Below, piece after piece: positions 11,229 through 21,073 of a DNA stretch of 64,000 bases (the first letter of the stretch is position 1; each line of letters begins with the position of its first letter). The notes beneath the pieces were generated by a model. That model searched no databases and was not told the origin of the DNA. It worked only from the letters and a program-made list of their open reading frames with translations. A program made the translations under genes and the position numbers. Source of the stretch: Coenobita brevimanus (lineage: Eukaryota; Arthropoda; Malacostraca; Decapoda; Coenobitidae); assembly GCA_032717465.1 (NCBI GenBank), contig CM064653.1:33911816-33975815 (forward strand). Reading direction: 5' to 3'.

Positions 11229-11276
11229 GGGCATGTGAATTTCTGTACAGGGTGGATGGCACTAGTGACTAGGTGA
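11229..11276. repeat. 48-bp direct repeat, right copy
   Basis: This is the partner of 913-960, differing at a few positions. It lies immediately outside the LINE block and just before the transposase remnant of element 2. Confidence 0.75.
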
Positions 11277-12683
11277 CATGGGCCTTTCTGGGGAAGACCC
11301 ATTACCATCACCTAGGTCGAATCCTTCGAACTCGAACCCTGGTACCAGTTCATCTGCCTCTTCTCTGTCCATTTCTCCTTCCTCCTCATCCCCAGTACCA
11401 GACACATCCAAGGCTTTAATAATATCTGCTATATTTGGTCTCTCCTGGAAATATCTTGTTATTTTTGTTTGTTTCTGCTCCCTAATGCTCTTATCGTACA
11501 CTTCCAACAGTTTAGACTTTGTAGCAGTTAAGCTGGACAGGATTGCGGGTACCTCTGGCACAGTCCTGATGTATGCTTCAATGGTGGGGTTTCGGGACAA
11601 TTTGCCGTCTTCAATTCGCTATCACAACAATAACAAGACATTTTGCCGTCATTAATGAAGACAGCTATGGGCAATGCTAGAATATAATTCAAAGGTAACT
11701 ACAGCGAGGAAGAAATAAGTTAATTATTGACTAAAGGTGCAACTCCTAATATCCTAAGCCTACGCTATTGAACTTAGACATTGATGGATCCCCCTGAAAT
11801 ATGGTTATTAAAGTATTGATTAATTAATCCATCCATCCTTCATCCAATCCTACATTGCCCCATGAGGAATGAAGGAGCCCAGGGCTAGGCAGTTGGTCCC
11901 AATATTTAAGATGAGAGTGACCAGCCTCACTCATCCCTGAGTGGCATTGCATGAGCAATCAACCCCTACCACCCCTTGGATATAAACCTTCACTGGCTCA
12001 ATCCGATTGGAGCACAATTACCCACTAAACCACCAGACACCAAACTTTGGTTATATGGTTATCACCCAGCTTAGTAAATGGTTTCCTGGTGTACAGAAAA
12101 CCATTTGGCTTGTCACTCAGTGTAGAGTCACCCACAGGCAGAAGGGAGAGGAAAGAATGAAGGAATGAAAGACAGAAGAGGGAGTGTAAAGTCACCTGTA
12201 GGCAGAAGGACAAGGAAAGAATGAAGGAAAGAAAGACAGAAGGATGGAAGAGAGGAAAGGGCACACACCCGACAGCAGCACTACATTGAATGAGTGAATG
12301 GTGAGTGCCCCCACCTACCACTAATTGATTGATTAAAAATAAGTATATTTATAGAATGACGGGGAATCATCCAGGGTGTGAATTGTCCTGACAGGGAATC
12401 GTCCATGTTTTGATGGTGAATTGACTTCACGGCGAATTGTCCCAGAACCGATGGTGATTACCAGCTCTGTTATGGTAGACAGACAGTGGGATAATTTCTG
12501 CATGCTCATCATGCCCTCCCTTCGCTGCTCTGGGTTTTCAGCCTCTTGCTTACTATTGATCTCTTCTGTCATTTCCATTGCAGTTACCTCCTCGTCGTAA
12601 TTTACCAACAAGTGAGCATCGGTACACGTGGCTGGCGTTTTCTCAGCCGGGGAGTAACGTCGAAGTGTGAAATTTTCGTCCAA
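11262..12683 (-). pseudogene. Tigger transposase C-terminal remnants of element 2, split by a repeat insertion
   Basis: Two minus-strand stretches appear to be the C-terminal region of one Tigger transposase. The 12683-12333 part contains an acidic stretch ending EQRREGMMSMQKLSHCLSTI, like the helical C-terminal region of the family. After the tRNA-box repeat (11822-12318) the 11600-11262 part continues (PEVPAILSSLTATKSKLLEV, then EQKQTKITRYF, then an acidic tail). QTKITRYF fits the PCNA-box pattern Q-x-x-(I/L)-x-x-aromatic-aromatic. The N-terminal and catalytic regions are missing, so the piece has no transposase activity. Confidence 0.55.
11822..12318 (-). mobile_element. tRNA-box composite repeat, copy 1
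   Basis: This repeat of about 490 bp is also present at 34436-34890 and 52705-53217. Read on the minus strand it starts with GGTGGGGGCACTCACCATTC. It passes through a pyrimidine-rich segment (here with a tandem repeat of the GTCACC...GGCAGAAGG unit) and reaches a tRNA-like part with an A-box-like TGGTTTAGTGGGTAA and a B-box-like GGTTTATATCC. It ends in ATGA/GGAT-type short repeats. The internal promoter boxes suggest a Pol III SINE, but about 250 bp of conserved sequence precede them, which is unusual. Confidence 0.7.
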
Positions 12684-12770
12684 CTTTGAGGAAAATGGTA
12701 ACTTTTTGTCACGTTGAAGCGTGAATAGTCGAAGTGCAAAACGTCAAAGTATGAGGAAAGACTGTATGTA

Positions 12771-13442
12771 CAGTACCCTCGCCTCCAGTATGGTATTTTT
12801 GTCAGACAGTACTACCGTACTGGACTAAATCCATACTGGACAAACAACAGACCTTATGGGAAAAATGAATAATGTCAGACAAGCCTTGAAAAAGTTCCCC
12901 CCAAATTCAGCTTAAGTATATTTTGATATGACTAAGATTTTACCAACCTTTAAGGTGCATGATGATGGGCTTGGGGGGGTAGAGGGAGGAGCTTCTGAGG
13001 CTGTAGGAGGTCCTACTGACCTCCTGGAGAGGGCCTTTAGGATCCTGAGGAGGCATCTCTGCCTCAACCTCCCTCATAAATCCCTCATAGTCACACACTG
13101 ACACATCGTCATGGTTGTCATCAGGGGAAAGTGCAATACTGCAATTTGACTGGCACACGTCACGAGGAAGGCGTACTGGACTGGCACAGCAGTACTAGGG
13201 AAAAGTTCCTCAGTGTTGGCCATCTTCCTGCGCGCGTGGGAGTAGTGTACTGGACGCAGCACATCAGCACTAGAGAAGAACTCCTCGGCTTTGGCCCGCT
13301 TTGCGTGGCCAATCTGTACTAGCCCAACAGATCCGTACTACAGTAAAAGTTATTATTATTATTTTATTTTATTTTTTTTTTTTGCTGACCGTACTGGACA
13401 AGAATAGTATTGGATGAATGTGTACTGGATGCAAGAGTACTG
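12771..13442. mobile_element. Tigger-type MITE, element 3 (672 bp)
   Basis: The left end CAGTACCCTCGCCTCCAGTA and the right end (reverse complement CAGTACTCTTGCATCCAGTA) form a TIR of about 20 bp. TA dinucleotides flank both ends and are shared with elements 2 and 4. The phrase (G/T)TACTGGAC recurs through both subterminal regions. No transposase motif is visible; a frame at 13158-12940 has no recognisable similarity. Confidence 0.75.
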
Positions 13443-13785
13443 TACAGTACAATACATCCTTCAACTTTGCGAGTTTTAACTTTGCGATTTACCAGTTTTG
13501 TGAGGTAGTTTCAAAAGTCATGTACAGTATTTTTTAACATTCATGAACTTTGCGAGTGATCACACATTTTGCGAGGTCGAGTGGTGGGAGAGTAGTCTTC
13601 CCACACTACTTTGCCACGCAGAGTAGTGACGTCATGGTTCACTGGGCGTACTGCGCCTCCTAGTTCAGTGGTCTGCCACCCTGCCACATTTGTTTGCACC
13701 TGTTCCCAACCAAGGTCACTGACCCTCACAATTTCGTGGTGCTCCTCGCAATATCCCAGCAGTCCAACTTTGCATTAGTGTTATC

Positions 13786-14061
13786 ATGGTGCCAACGGGT
13801 AAGAAGAACAACAAAATAAAGTTGCAGACCAAATTGAAAATGATTGAAAGGAAAAAAGCAGGTAAAGGTAACTCTGCTGTTGGTCGGGAGTTTGGTGTTG
13901 GTGTATCGACAGTTAGAATGATTTTAAAGAACAGTGAACAAATCAAGCAAGCTGCAAGGAACTATGGAGGTGCTCAATTTGATGGTAGAATGCAGGTGGC
14001 CAACAAAGAAATATCTACCGACAGTGATAGTGATGACATAGGCCCCGTGGGGCCACAGTAG
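13786..14061 (+). pseudogene. Tigger transposase N-terminal HTH, internally deleted (element 4)
   Basis: The 91-residue frame opens with MVPTGKKNNKIKLQTKLKMI, a pogo/CENP-B-type helix-turn-helix, and continues with GNSAVGREFGVGVSTVRMIL. After about 70 residues it jumps to an acidic Ser/Asp-rich end (STDSDSDD) of the kind that closes these proteins. The middle, including all catalytic residues, is absent. An intact protein of this shape could bind TIR DNA but not cut it, so it might act as a dominant-negative binder. That is inference; expression is unknown. Confidence 0.65.
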
Positions 14062-14110
14062 CCGTACCCAAGCCTTGCCCCGCCACCAGTCCCGTACACC
14101 ACACCAGTGT

Positions 14111-16872
14111 AAATGCAGTTGGGTCAAGGATTGTGTGGGTAAAGTTGAAAGTTGGAATACAAATGTGGGCGATTGTGTGTGTGTATGCACCAACGCAAGA
14201 TCGTGCTAGAAGAGTGAGAGAAGAGTTCTGGACAAATGTGGAAGTGTGCATGGAAAAGTTTGGAAGGAATGAGAGAGTGTTTTTGATTGGTGATATGAAT
14301 GGTAAAGTTGGGAATGTGAAGGTGGATGGAATAGTTGGTGAGTGGGGTGTGCCTGCTGAGATAGATAAGAATGGGAGTGCGTTAGTGGACATTTGTGCTG
14401 GGAGGGGGTTGGTGATAGCCAATACCCTCTTCAGGCATAAAATGATCCACAGGTATACATGGCGAGTGATGAGAAGGGTGGGTGGTGAACTGAGTGAAAG
14501 GAAGGCAATGATTGATTATGTGTGTGTGGATGAAAGGATGCGAAGATGTGTAAAGGATGCAAGAGTGTATAGAGGTTGGGGGAGTGGACTTTCTGACCAC
14601 TACTTGGTGGTGGCCAGAATTAGAATGCAAGTAAGATGGAGGAATAGAAAAAGGGAAAGACGAGAGGAAGGAGTAGTTGCAAGGAGAGTGGAAAGGTTAC
14701 AAGAGGATGAGAAAAAGGCAGAGTATAAGAGAGAAGTGGAGGAACGATTGGGCAAATATGAACTGGAGCAGATGGGAGACGTGGAAGGTGTGTGTAAGAT
14801 ATTTACAGAAGAAATATGTGCAGCATGTGATGTGGTGTGTGGAAGGAAGAGAAGACGGAGGGGGGTGCAAGGAACAGTGTGGTAGACTGAAGAGGTGAAA
14901 CAGGCTGTGGCACAAAAGAAGAAAGCATACAATGAATGGATGAGAAATAGGGGCGTGGAAGAAGTTGAGAGGCGGAAGAGAGAGTTATATGTGGAAAGAA
15001 AGAGAGAGGTGAAAAGGTTAGTAAGAGAGAGTAAGAAGAGAGTGGATGAGGAATTTGGAAGGAATTTGAGTGTAAAGTGGAGGGACTGTAAGAAAATGTT
15101 CTGGAGAGAGGTGAAAAGAGTAAGACAGGGTGGAAGTGAAGTTAGCAGGGGAGTGAAAGATAAAAATGGTAGATTACTAGTGGAGAAGGGAGAAAAAGTG
15201 AGCAGATGGAGAGAACACTTTAAGGAAGTGTTGAACGTGGAGGATGGAAGTAATGCGAGTATAAGTGGCTGGGGAATGGCTGGGAGAAGGAGGGAGGTGA
15301 GAAGACAGGAAGAAATCAGTAGGATAGAAGTTGTGGAAGCAATGAAGAAAGTTAAATTGGGGAAAGCCCCAGGAATTGATGGAGTGTGTGGTGAAATGCT
15401 GAAGCATGGGGGAGAGATAGTAGTAGAATGGATGTGGAAGATGTGCAGATTGGCCTGGGAGGAAGGTAGAGTCCTGGAGGACTGGAAGTCAGGTATAATT
15501 ATTCCCTTGTACAAAGGAAAGGGGGGGAAAAGAAGTGTGTGGTAATCATAGGGGCATTTGTCTTCTGAGTATAATAGGAAAAGTGTATGGTAGGATACTT
15601 ATAGACAGAGTTTGAGAAAGAACAGAGAAATTAGTTGGAGAAGAACAGGGAGGCTTTAGGAAGGGAAGAGGTTGTGTAGATCAGATATTCATTCTTAGAT
15701 CTTTAGTGGAAAAGTTTCTAGAGAAGGGAAAGAAGTTGTATGCGGCTTTCATGGATTTGGAGAAAGCATATGACAGGGTGGATAGACAAGGATTGTGGAA
15801 AGTGTTAAGAATATATGGAGTAGATGGGAAGTTGTTGAATGCTGTGAAGAGTATGTACGATGGTGCGAAGGCTGCAGTGCGTATGGATGGTGAACTAAGT
15901 GAATTTTTGTCTTTGAAAGTTGGTTTGAAAGAGGGATGTGTCATGTCTCCATGGTTGTTCAATCTGTACATGGATGGGGTAATAAAAGAGGTACAAGGTA
16001 GGGTAGTGGATGTTGGAGTGGTCCTGGTGAGAGAGGATAGTGTTTGGAAACTCCCTGTACTGTTGTTTGCAGATGATACTGTGTTGTTGAGTGAAGACGA
16101 ATGGGGAGCTGCAAGGCTTGGTGGATGAGTTTGAGAGAGTGTGTAAGAAACGGAATCTAAAGGTGAATGTAGGGAAGAGTAAAGTGATGGTCTTTGAGAG
16201 AGGTGAAGTTAGTGAATGTACAGCGAGGTTGGATGGTGAGGAATTGGAAAATGTGAGTACGTTTAAGTACTTGGGTAGTGTGATGAGTAAGGATGGAGGT
16301 TTGGAGGGTGAAGTACTTGAAAGGGTACAGCAGGGAAGAAAGGTTGCTGGTTCTTTGAAAGCAGTGATAAGAAACAGGGAAGTGAGCATGGAAGTGAAAA
16401 AGTTACTACATGACAGTATTGTGATACCAACTCTAACGTACGGAAGTGAAGCTTGGACATTGTTGGAAGGACACAAGTCAAGAGTGAGAGCAGTGGAAAT
16501 GAGTTATTTAAGAGGAGCCTGTGGAGTCACGTGGAGAGACAGGCGGACGAATGAGGATATAATGGAGCGTTGTGGTGTGGATGTGGATGTGATAGGAAGC
16601 GTTATGAGGAACACACTGAGGTGGTTTGGCCATGTGGAGAGGATGGAGGGTGAAAGACTGACGAAGAGAGTGTATGTGAGTGAGTTGAAGGGGGAAGAGG
16701 GAGGGGGAGGCCGAGGATGAGATGTAGGGATGGGGTGGAGAGGTAAATGAGAGAGGGGGGGGTGAGTTGGGAGCAGGGCATTGAAATGGCGGGGGACAGG
16801 GCGACTTGGAGGCGATTTGTTTGTGACCACCCCAAACGGGATTGAGGCATCTGGCAATAGATAGATAGATGT
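14111..16872 (+). mobile_element. RTE-like LINE copy A
   Basis: A plus-strand LINE encoding endonuclease and RT and ending in a (GATA)n tail after CATCTGGCAATAG. It is 5'-truncated inside the endonuclease, just before the motif VCVYAPTQ. It belongs to the same family as copies B (21074-24057) and C (56968-63705). The C-terminal block LRWFGHVERM and the single endonuclease-RT ORF are typical of RTE-like elements common in arthropods. Confidence 0.85.
14133..16853 (+). pseudogene. RTE-like endonuclease/RT polyprotein, copy A, broken
   Basis: Fragments 14133-14885 and 14895-15545 share a frame split by a TAG at 14883, where a Trp codon is expected. A shift in a G run near 15530, a TGA near 15613, a shift near 16100 and another near 16690 break the rest. 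Recognisable parts are GDMNGK and SDHYLVVA (endonuclease), then KAPGIDGV, GGFRKGRGC, FMDLEKAYDRV, VMSPWLFNLYMDG, FADDTVLL and YGSEAWTLLEGH (RT and C-terminal domain). No RNase H is seen. The first endonuclease motif (TETK) is missing because of 5' truncation. Confidence 0.85.
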
Positions 16873-17129
16873 TTTCTTATTAATATCACTGTACAGTACA
16901 TCAGTTCACGTTTGATTCATTTATCATCGTAAAATTAAGAGGTAGAGTCGAGAGAAAGAGTGGGAAAAAGTGCTTAGCGTGGGGTAATGTCAACTAATTT
17001 GCCCATAATTCATATATTTATTTGTTTCAATTTTGCAAATTTTGATTTTGCGAGGGTTTTTGTCGACCATATTCTCGCAAAATTGGAGGAAGGACTGTGT
17101 ATATATATATACATATATACACACACACA

Positions 17130-18346
17130 CAGTAATCCCCGTACTTTCCGGACACCCCGCTTACTGAACATTGTGAACCTGGACCTTAGGAACCCAAAAA
17201 CAGCCAAAAAAAAAAAAAAATACCCCCAAAATCCTAATTTTTTCCCACCCGTAATTTGAAATTGCCGCGCGGCGCCGAACAGCTGGTTTACACCATGGCC
17301 CCTTCACCCCTTCCTTCCTCCCCCGTCCCCTTTCAGAGTTGCCATTTGGTATTTTTCATTACCAAATGTGGGCCAATTTGGTAATGAAAAATTCGTTTGG
17401 TAATGAAACAGAATAATGCATTACCGGACGGATTTTTCACATGTATGAGGATACATAGGATGGAGATTGTGGATTGTTTGCTCTCTCTGAATAATCTCCT
17501 AGCCTACATAGCGTGAAAATAATCAACATGCTGTTAATTATAAGGAGAGGGATTACATGTATTTCCACTTGTATATATAATTAGTGAAGAATAAATGCTA
17601 GCTTTACGAGTTTGGTAATGAAAAGTTAAATTTAGTAATGAAAATTGAGGAGTTTGGTAATGTGGCCGTTGCAATCTGGCAACTCTTGTTTCCCCGTCAT
17701 CAACAGTTACTGCCAAACTTCGATGGTGAGTAGATGCTTGTTGCAATGGAAGCCACATGTGCTCGTTTTTTTGTGAATAAACAGTGAATAAACTGCAATA
17801 CCTTGCCACTAGACTATACAGGAATTTACATTGTTGTGCAGTGTTAAGAAATTACAGTAGAACTTAGAGTGCAAAGGATCAACTGTGGAGTACAAATTGG
17901 TGGTTGAAACTGGCAGTTGAAACTGGTGTGATGCAGTTAGGAACAATGTGCAGTGTTAAACAATTATAACTCACAGTGCAAAGAATTAAGTGTAGCACAA
18001 CACTGGATTACTGTATGTGCTTCAAGAGCATTTTCACCACTGCTAAAGCCCTAGAGATGGCGGCCACAGACGTGCTGTAAGTACCCTGGCTGAGGTACAG
18101 TCACTTCTAATTCCTCATTCTTTGGTTCCTTTTCATTTACTTCATGCTTTATGTCAATTATTGGTGTGAATAGTGTCTTAAATAGGTTTAAATAGATGCT
18201 ATGCATGTCCGGTAGGGAGTTATTTAGGTGGCTTTCAAAGTTAGGCTGTGTTAGGGTCCTTAAGTACCAGTCCAGGAGCCAGGTGCCCACTTTCCAGATG
18301 GGACCAGTTTCTGGACATGCCTTTGGCTCTATTATGTCGGATTAAG
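17130..18346 (+). mobile_element. Tigger-type element 5a, non-autonomous
   Basis: The left TIR CAGTAATCCCCGTACTTTCC is followed by sequence homologous to element 5b (28695-29549), including the host-like block ACAGTGTTGTGCAGTGTTAA and the 3' segment with GAATAGTGTCTTAAATAGG. The right end breaks off at ATTATGTCGGATTAAG, before the terminal GGGATTACTG, where a LINE scrap begins. A 360-bp MITE-like insertion lies at 17333-17693. No transposase frame is present. Confidence 0.75.
17333..17693. mobile_element. candidate hAT-like MITE in element 5a
   Basis: This segment is absent from the homologous position in element 5b. It begins CAGAGTTGCCA and ends TGGCAACTCTTG, giving an imperfect terminal inverted repeat of about 10 bp. 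TTTGGTAATGAAAA and its complement recur inside. The target duplication is not clear, so the superfamily is a guess from the CAGAGTTGCC-type end. Confidence 0.45.
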
Positions 18347-18442
18347 TATCCTACCATATACTTTTCCTATTACACTAAGACGACAAGTGCTCCTGTGATT
18401 CCCACACACTTCTTTTTCCCCTTTTCCTTTTTACAAGGGAAT
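18347..18442 (-). mobile_element. 96-bp scrap of RTE-like RT
   Basis: CTACCATATACTTTTCCTAT and onward to CAAGGGAAT is a diverged copy of the RT segment at 22346-22440 in RTE copy B. It corresponds to the region between the IIPLYKGKG and GKVYGRIL motifs. It lies exactly between the broken right end of element 5a and the broken transposase of element 13, with neither LINE end present. Confidence 0.8.
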
Positions 18443-18450
18443 TCATCGCC

Positions 18451-18605
18451 AGTATTTGCAGCAGAAGCAGGTGAAGATTCTTGACTTCTTTAAGCCTATG
18501 CCAAGGCATCGGCCTATCTCTCCTCCTGATTCCAGCAGCGATTCTGCTTCAACAGCTCTTCAGATAGCCAGCACTTCAAGTAGTGTTGACACAGACACCG
18601 AATAG
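18451..18605 (+). pseudogene. Tigger transposase C-terminal tail with PCNA-box-like motif
   Basis: The open frame reads QYLQQKQVKILDFFKPMPRH, followed by a Ser/Asp-rich end, and stops at TAG 18603-18605. QVKILDFF matches the PCNA-interacting box Q-x-x-(I/L/M)-x-x-F-F. Comparable tails close the transposases of elements 2, 10 and 5e. Everything upstream was lost at the junction with the LINE scrap. Confidence 0.65.
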
Positions 18606-18779
18606 TGTCTGTGTGTTTGTTTATGAAAACTGTAATTTGACTAAATGAAAAAAAAAATGTGTGCGTGTGACTTAGTGTTAAGTGATCATGATTAAAGTTG
18701 TATTATTATTACTGCAAGTATTGCATTGCAGTCTGTTATAATGATTACATTTAATTCTTAATGTTCAGTGAAATAAATA

Positions 18780-20394
18780 CAGTACAATCCCAGTTAACTG
18801 GGCGGCTTGGGGAATTTACCTTCCCGGTTACAGATTTTTCCCGTAGTTCTGATATTCAAATCTATACAAAGGCGATAATTATCACAGCAGTAAATACAAT
18901 TCAGGTACTCACCACTCACATCAGGGGCCACACTAAGAGATTCCACCTGAAATATTGCCTCGTAAACACACACCATGATCATAATGCACGTGCATGCAAT
19001 GCCTTGCAGTACTGAAAAATGCACAAGTCCATTCTATTAACTACAGAACAATTTCTTGTATGTACTGTACTCATAAATGTGGAAAACTAAAGAAATAAAA
19101 TCCTGAATATTTATTGGTAAATTATCACGACACCTGTGCCCCCACATCAGCTTTGTTTACGGTCCCGGCCCCGACAGACCACCACCATTTCACCACTATC
19201 TGTTTTGCACCATTCTGTTAACTACTGAAGTATTCGTTGTATGTACTGTACTCATAAAAGTGGAAAAATAAAGAAATAAAATCTTGAGCATTTATTGGTG
19301 AACTGATGTTAAGACTGCACTGTCAAATTATCACACCTGTGCCCCCACACAAGCTTTGTTTACGATCCCGGCCCCGACTTACCTCCACCATTCCACCCTT
19401 CACCTGCTAATCAGCTGTTTTGCACAAAATAAAATACATGATGTACTGTACATATGAAGTCCAAGCATTTTTTTTTCTTCCAACAAAGTAATCCTTCATT
19501 CCTATTAACATTTTTTTTTTTCATCTCTGCCAGCACACATGCTTTCTAAGATTAATTTATGTGGTGCAAGTTAGAGTCGGTCCGTTAGGAAGAAAAACAC
19601 TGGCGTTTGCTGATTTGCTCTCTCCCGAGATGTCTGGTTTACAAATTCCATGCTTGTCTTTGAAACGATTTAACCATCCAATACTGAAATCACATTCGAC
19701 TTCTGTATTCATTTTACTGTGAAAGTCTCTTGCTTTTTCTTGTATAAGAGGACCAGAAATAGGTGCTCCCCTAGATCTTTCTAAGCAAAACCACTCGAAC
19801 GATGATATGCCTTTTTTCAATGGACTTACTTGTCTCGCTTTTCATGAAAAATTCATTGAGCTTGGATGCTTGGGCCTTGATATCATAAATCGTTGGATTT
19901 CCTACATTATATTCGGTCATCAGTGTTTTATAATGTTTGCCTTTTTCAAGTCTGTTGCATATGTTCAGCTTCTGTTTCAAGGTAAGCACGACACGCTTAC
20001 GTTTAGTTTGCTCTTTAGGCATATTGAAGTGTTGAAATTACCTTTCATCAGAGCAACACAACAGCATGAGAGGTTGTTTACTGTCTGGTGGTAAAAAGCA
20101 GACTGGTGATTTGTGGAAATTGTGGACGGTGTGGAGGATGACTGAATTCAAGTAGGGGAAAGAGGGAAGAGGAGGGCTGGCTAAGAGGATTTACTAGGGA
20201 TTTACATTAGCCAGAAATGCCTTCATCTCACTTAGTCCGACTTCACCCAGCCTCGTGTGACACGATAAAACGGCGGTTTGGCGGTCCATTCAAAATGACA
20301 CACAGTTATAACTTACGTTTTTACCAGCCCTTGAATTTTCATGTTTTTCTGAGTATTCCGTTTGTCTGGATACCGGATAGCAGGGATTGTACTG
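18780..20394 (-). mobile_element. Tigger-type element 6 (1615 bp)
   Basis: The ends CAGTACAATCCCAGTTAACT and the reverse-complemented right end CAGTACAATCCCTGCTATCC form TIRs flanked by TA on both sides (18778-18779, 20395-20396). It encodes an N-terminal transposase fragment on the minus strand and lacks the catalytic core, so it is a non-autonomous deletion derivative. Two near-repeats of GTGCCCCCACA(T/C) with surrounding sequence (about 19080-19185 and 19260-19385) are present in its 3' half. Confidence 0.75.
19557..20022 (-). pseudogene. Tigger transposase DNA-binding half (element 6)
   Basis: Frame 20022-19771 starts MPKEQTKRKRVVLTLKQKLN, the first helix-turn-helix of the pogo/CENP-B type. 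After one frameshift the 19820-19557 frame gives the second HTH (WFCLERSRGAPISGPLIQEK, then WLNRFKDKHGI). The reading ends before the DDE/D core. It corresponds to the N-terminal about 160 residues of a protein usually near 500 residues. Confidence 0.75.
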
Positions 20395-20442
20395 TACTGG
20401 GCACTGTTTAGAATGTTACGTTAAATTGTGAACTCCACCACC

Positions 20443-20812
20443 TCCATCTCCAACACAAGCTGCTGACGGGTCTGTATTACGTGTACCGAAGGGTAAATTA
20501 GGTGCACTGATTTTTTTTTTTTTTTTTTTTTCTTTATTCATTTATACCCTGTATTTGCTCCTTTACTTTAGTGTTGAAAAGACAAGTAATAAGTATATAT
20601 TGTCTTTGCAATTTGGGAGGTAAAAATCCATCTCCAACACAAGGTGCCGACAGGTCTGTACTACCTCTATGAATGATTTTCTACAAATTAAAGGTATATT
20701 AAATGCTCTGAATTGTTTTTTTGTCATAACTTATTTATATATGCTCCTTTAATTTAGTGTTGAAAGGACAAGTAATTGGTATTGTCTTAGCAATTTTCTG
20801 GGGTGAAAATTC
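20443..20812. repeat. Tandem repeat, two units of about 184 bp (element 13)
   Basis: Units starting at about 20443 and 20627 both begin TCCATCTCCAACACAAG and share the block TTTAGTGTTGAAA(A/G)GACAAGTAAT near their ends. They lie just inside the right terminus of element 13. Confidence 0.75.
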
Positions 20813-20881
20813 GGTAAGACAAAAAATTCGGTAATTCGAACCAGGGTAGAGCCCCGTATAGTTTGACTTGTGAAGGGTTTA

Positions 20882-20918
<37 letters not shown>

Positions 20919-21073
20919 GTATATACACTTAAACCTCGATTTAAGGGACCTCCATTTAAGGGATTTCGGATTTAAGGGACTCCATATTCTACCTGACAGA
21001 CGGACAGGACCATTCAAAAAGTCCGCTGCTTGAAACAGTAATATGTTTCTTTATACAGTACCTGTAAAATAAT

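Larger units (their letters stand above)
573..12768 (-). mobile_element. pogo/Tigger element 2, carrying about 10 kb of nested LINEs
   Basis: The left terminus (573 onward: ACATAGTCTTTCCTCATAC) and the reverse complement of the right terminus (ending near 12768) match over about 25 bases, so the two ends belong to one element. Its own DNA is 573-960 and about 11229-12768. Between them sit three CR1-like LINE copies, and a tRNA-box repeat is inserted at 11822-12318. Transposase C-terminal coding remnants on the minus strand (12683 down to 12333, then 11640 down to 11262) support the Tigger assignment. The right end touches element 3 through a shared TA. Confidence 0.7.
13445..17097 (+). mobile_element. 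pogo/Tigger element 4, carrying RTE copy A
   Basis: The left end (ATACATCCTTCAACTTTGCGAG) and the right end (reverse complement AGTCCTTCCTCCAATTTTGCGAG) match as TIRs. Repeats of TTTGCGAG occur inside both ends. The element encodes only a short transposase remnant at 13786-14061 and was invaded by an RTE LINE at about 14111-16872. About 890 bp of its own sequence remain. The left TA is shared with element 3. Confidence 0.75.
18443..20884 (+). mobile_element. Tigger element 13, 5'-truncated, carrying element 6
   Basis: The element starts inside its transposase C-terminus (18443-18605), continues through a 3' UTR with AATAAA, is interrupted at a TA by element 6 (18780-20394), and resumes at 20395. 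It ends with GAAGGGTTTACTG at 20884 beside a TA array. The part after the interruption contains a tandem repeat of about 184 bp. That both parts are one element is inferred from orientation and from element 6's clean TA target duplication. Confidence 0.6.
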
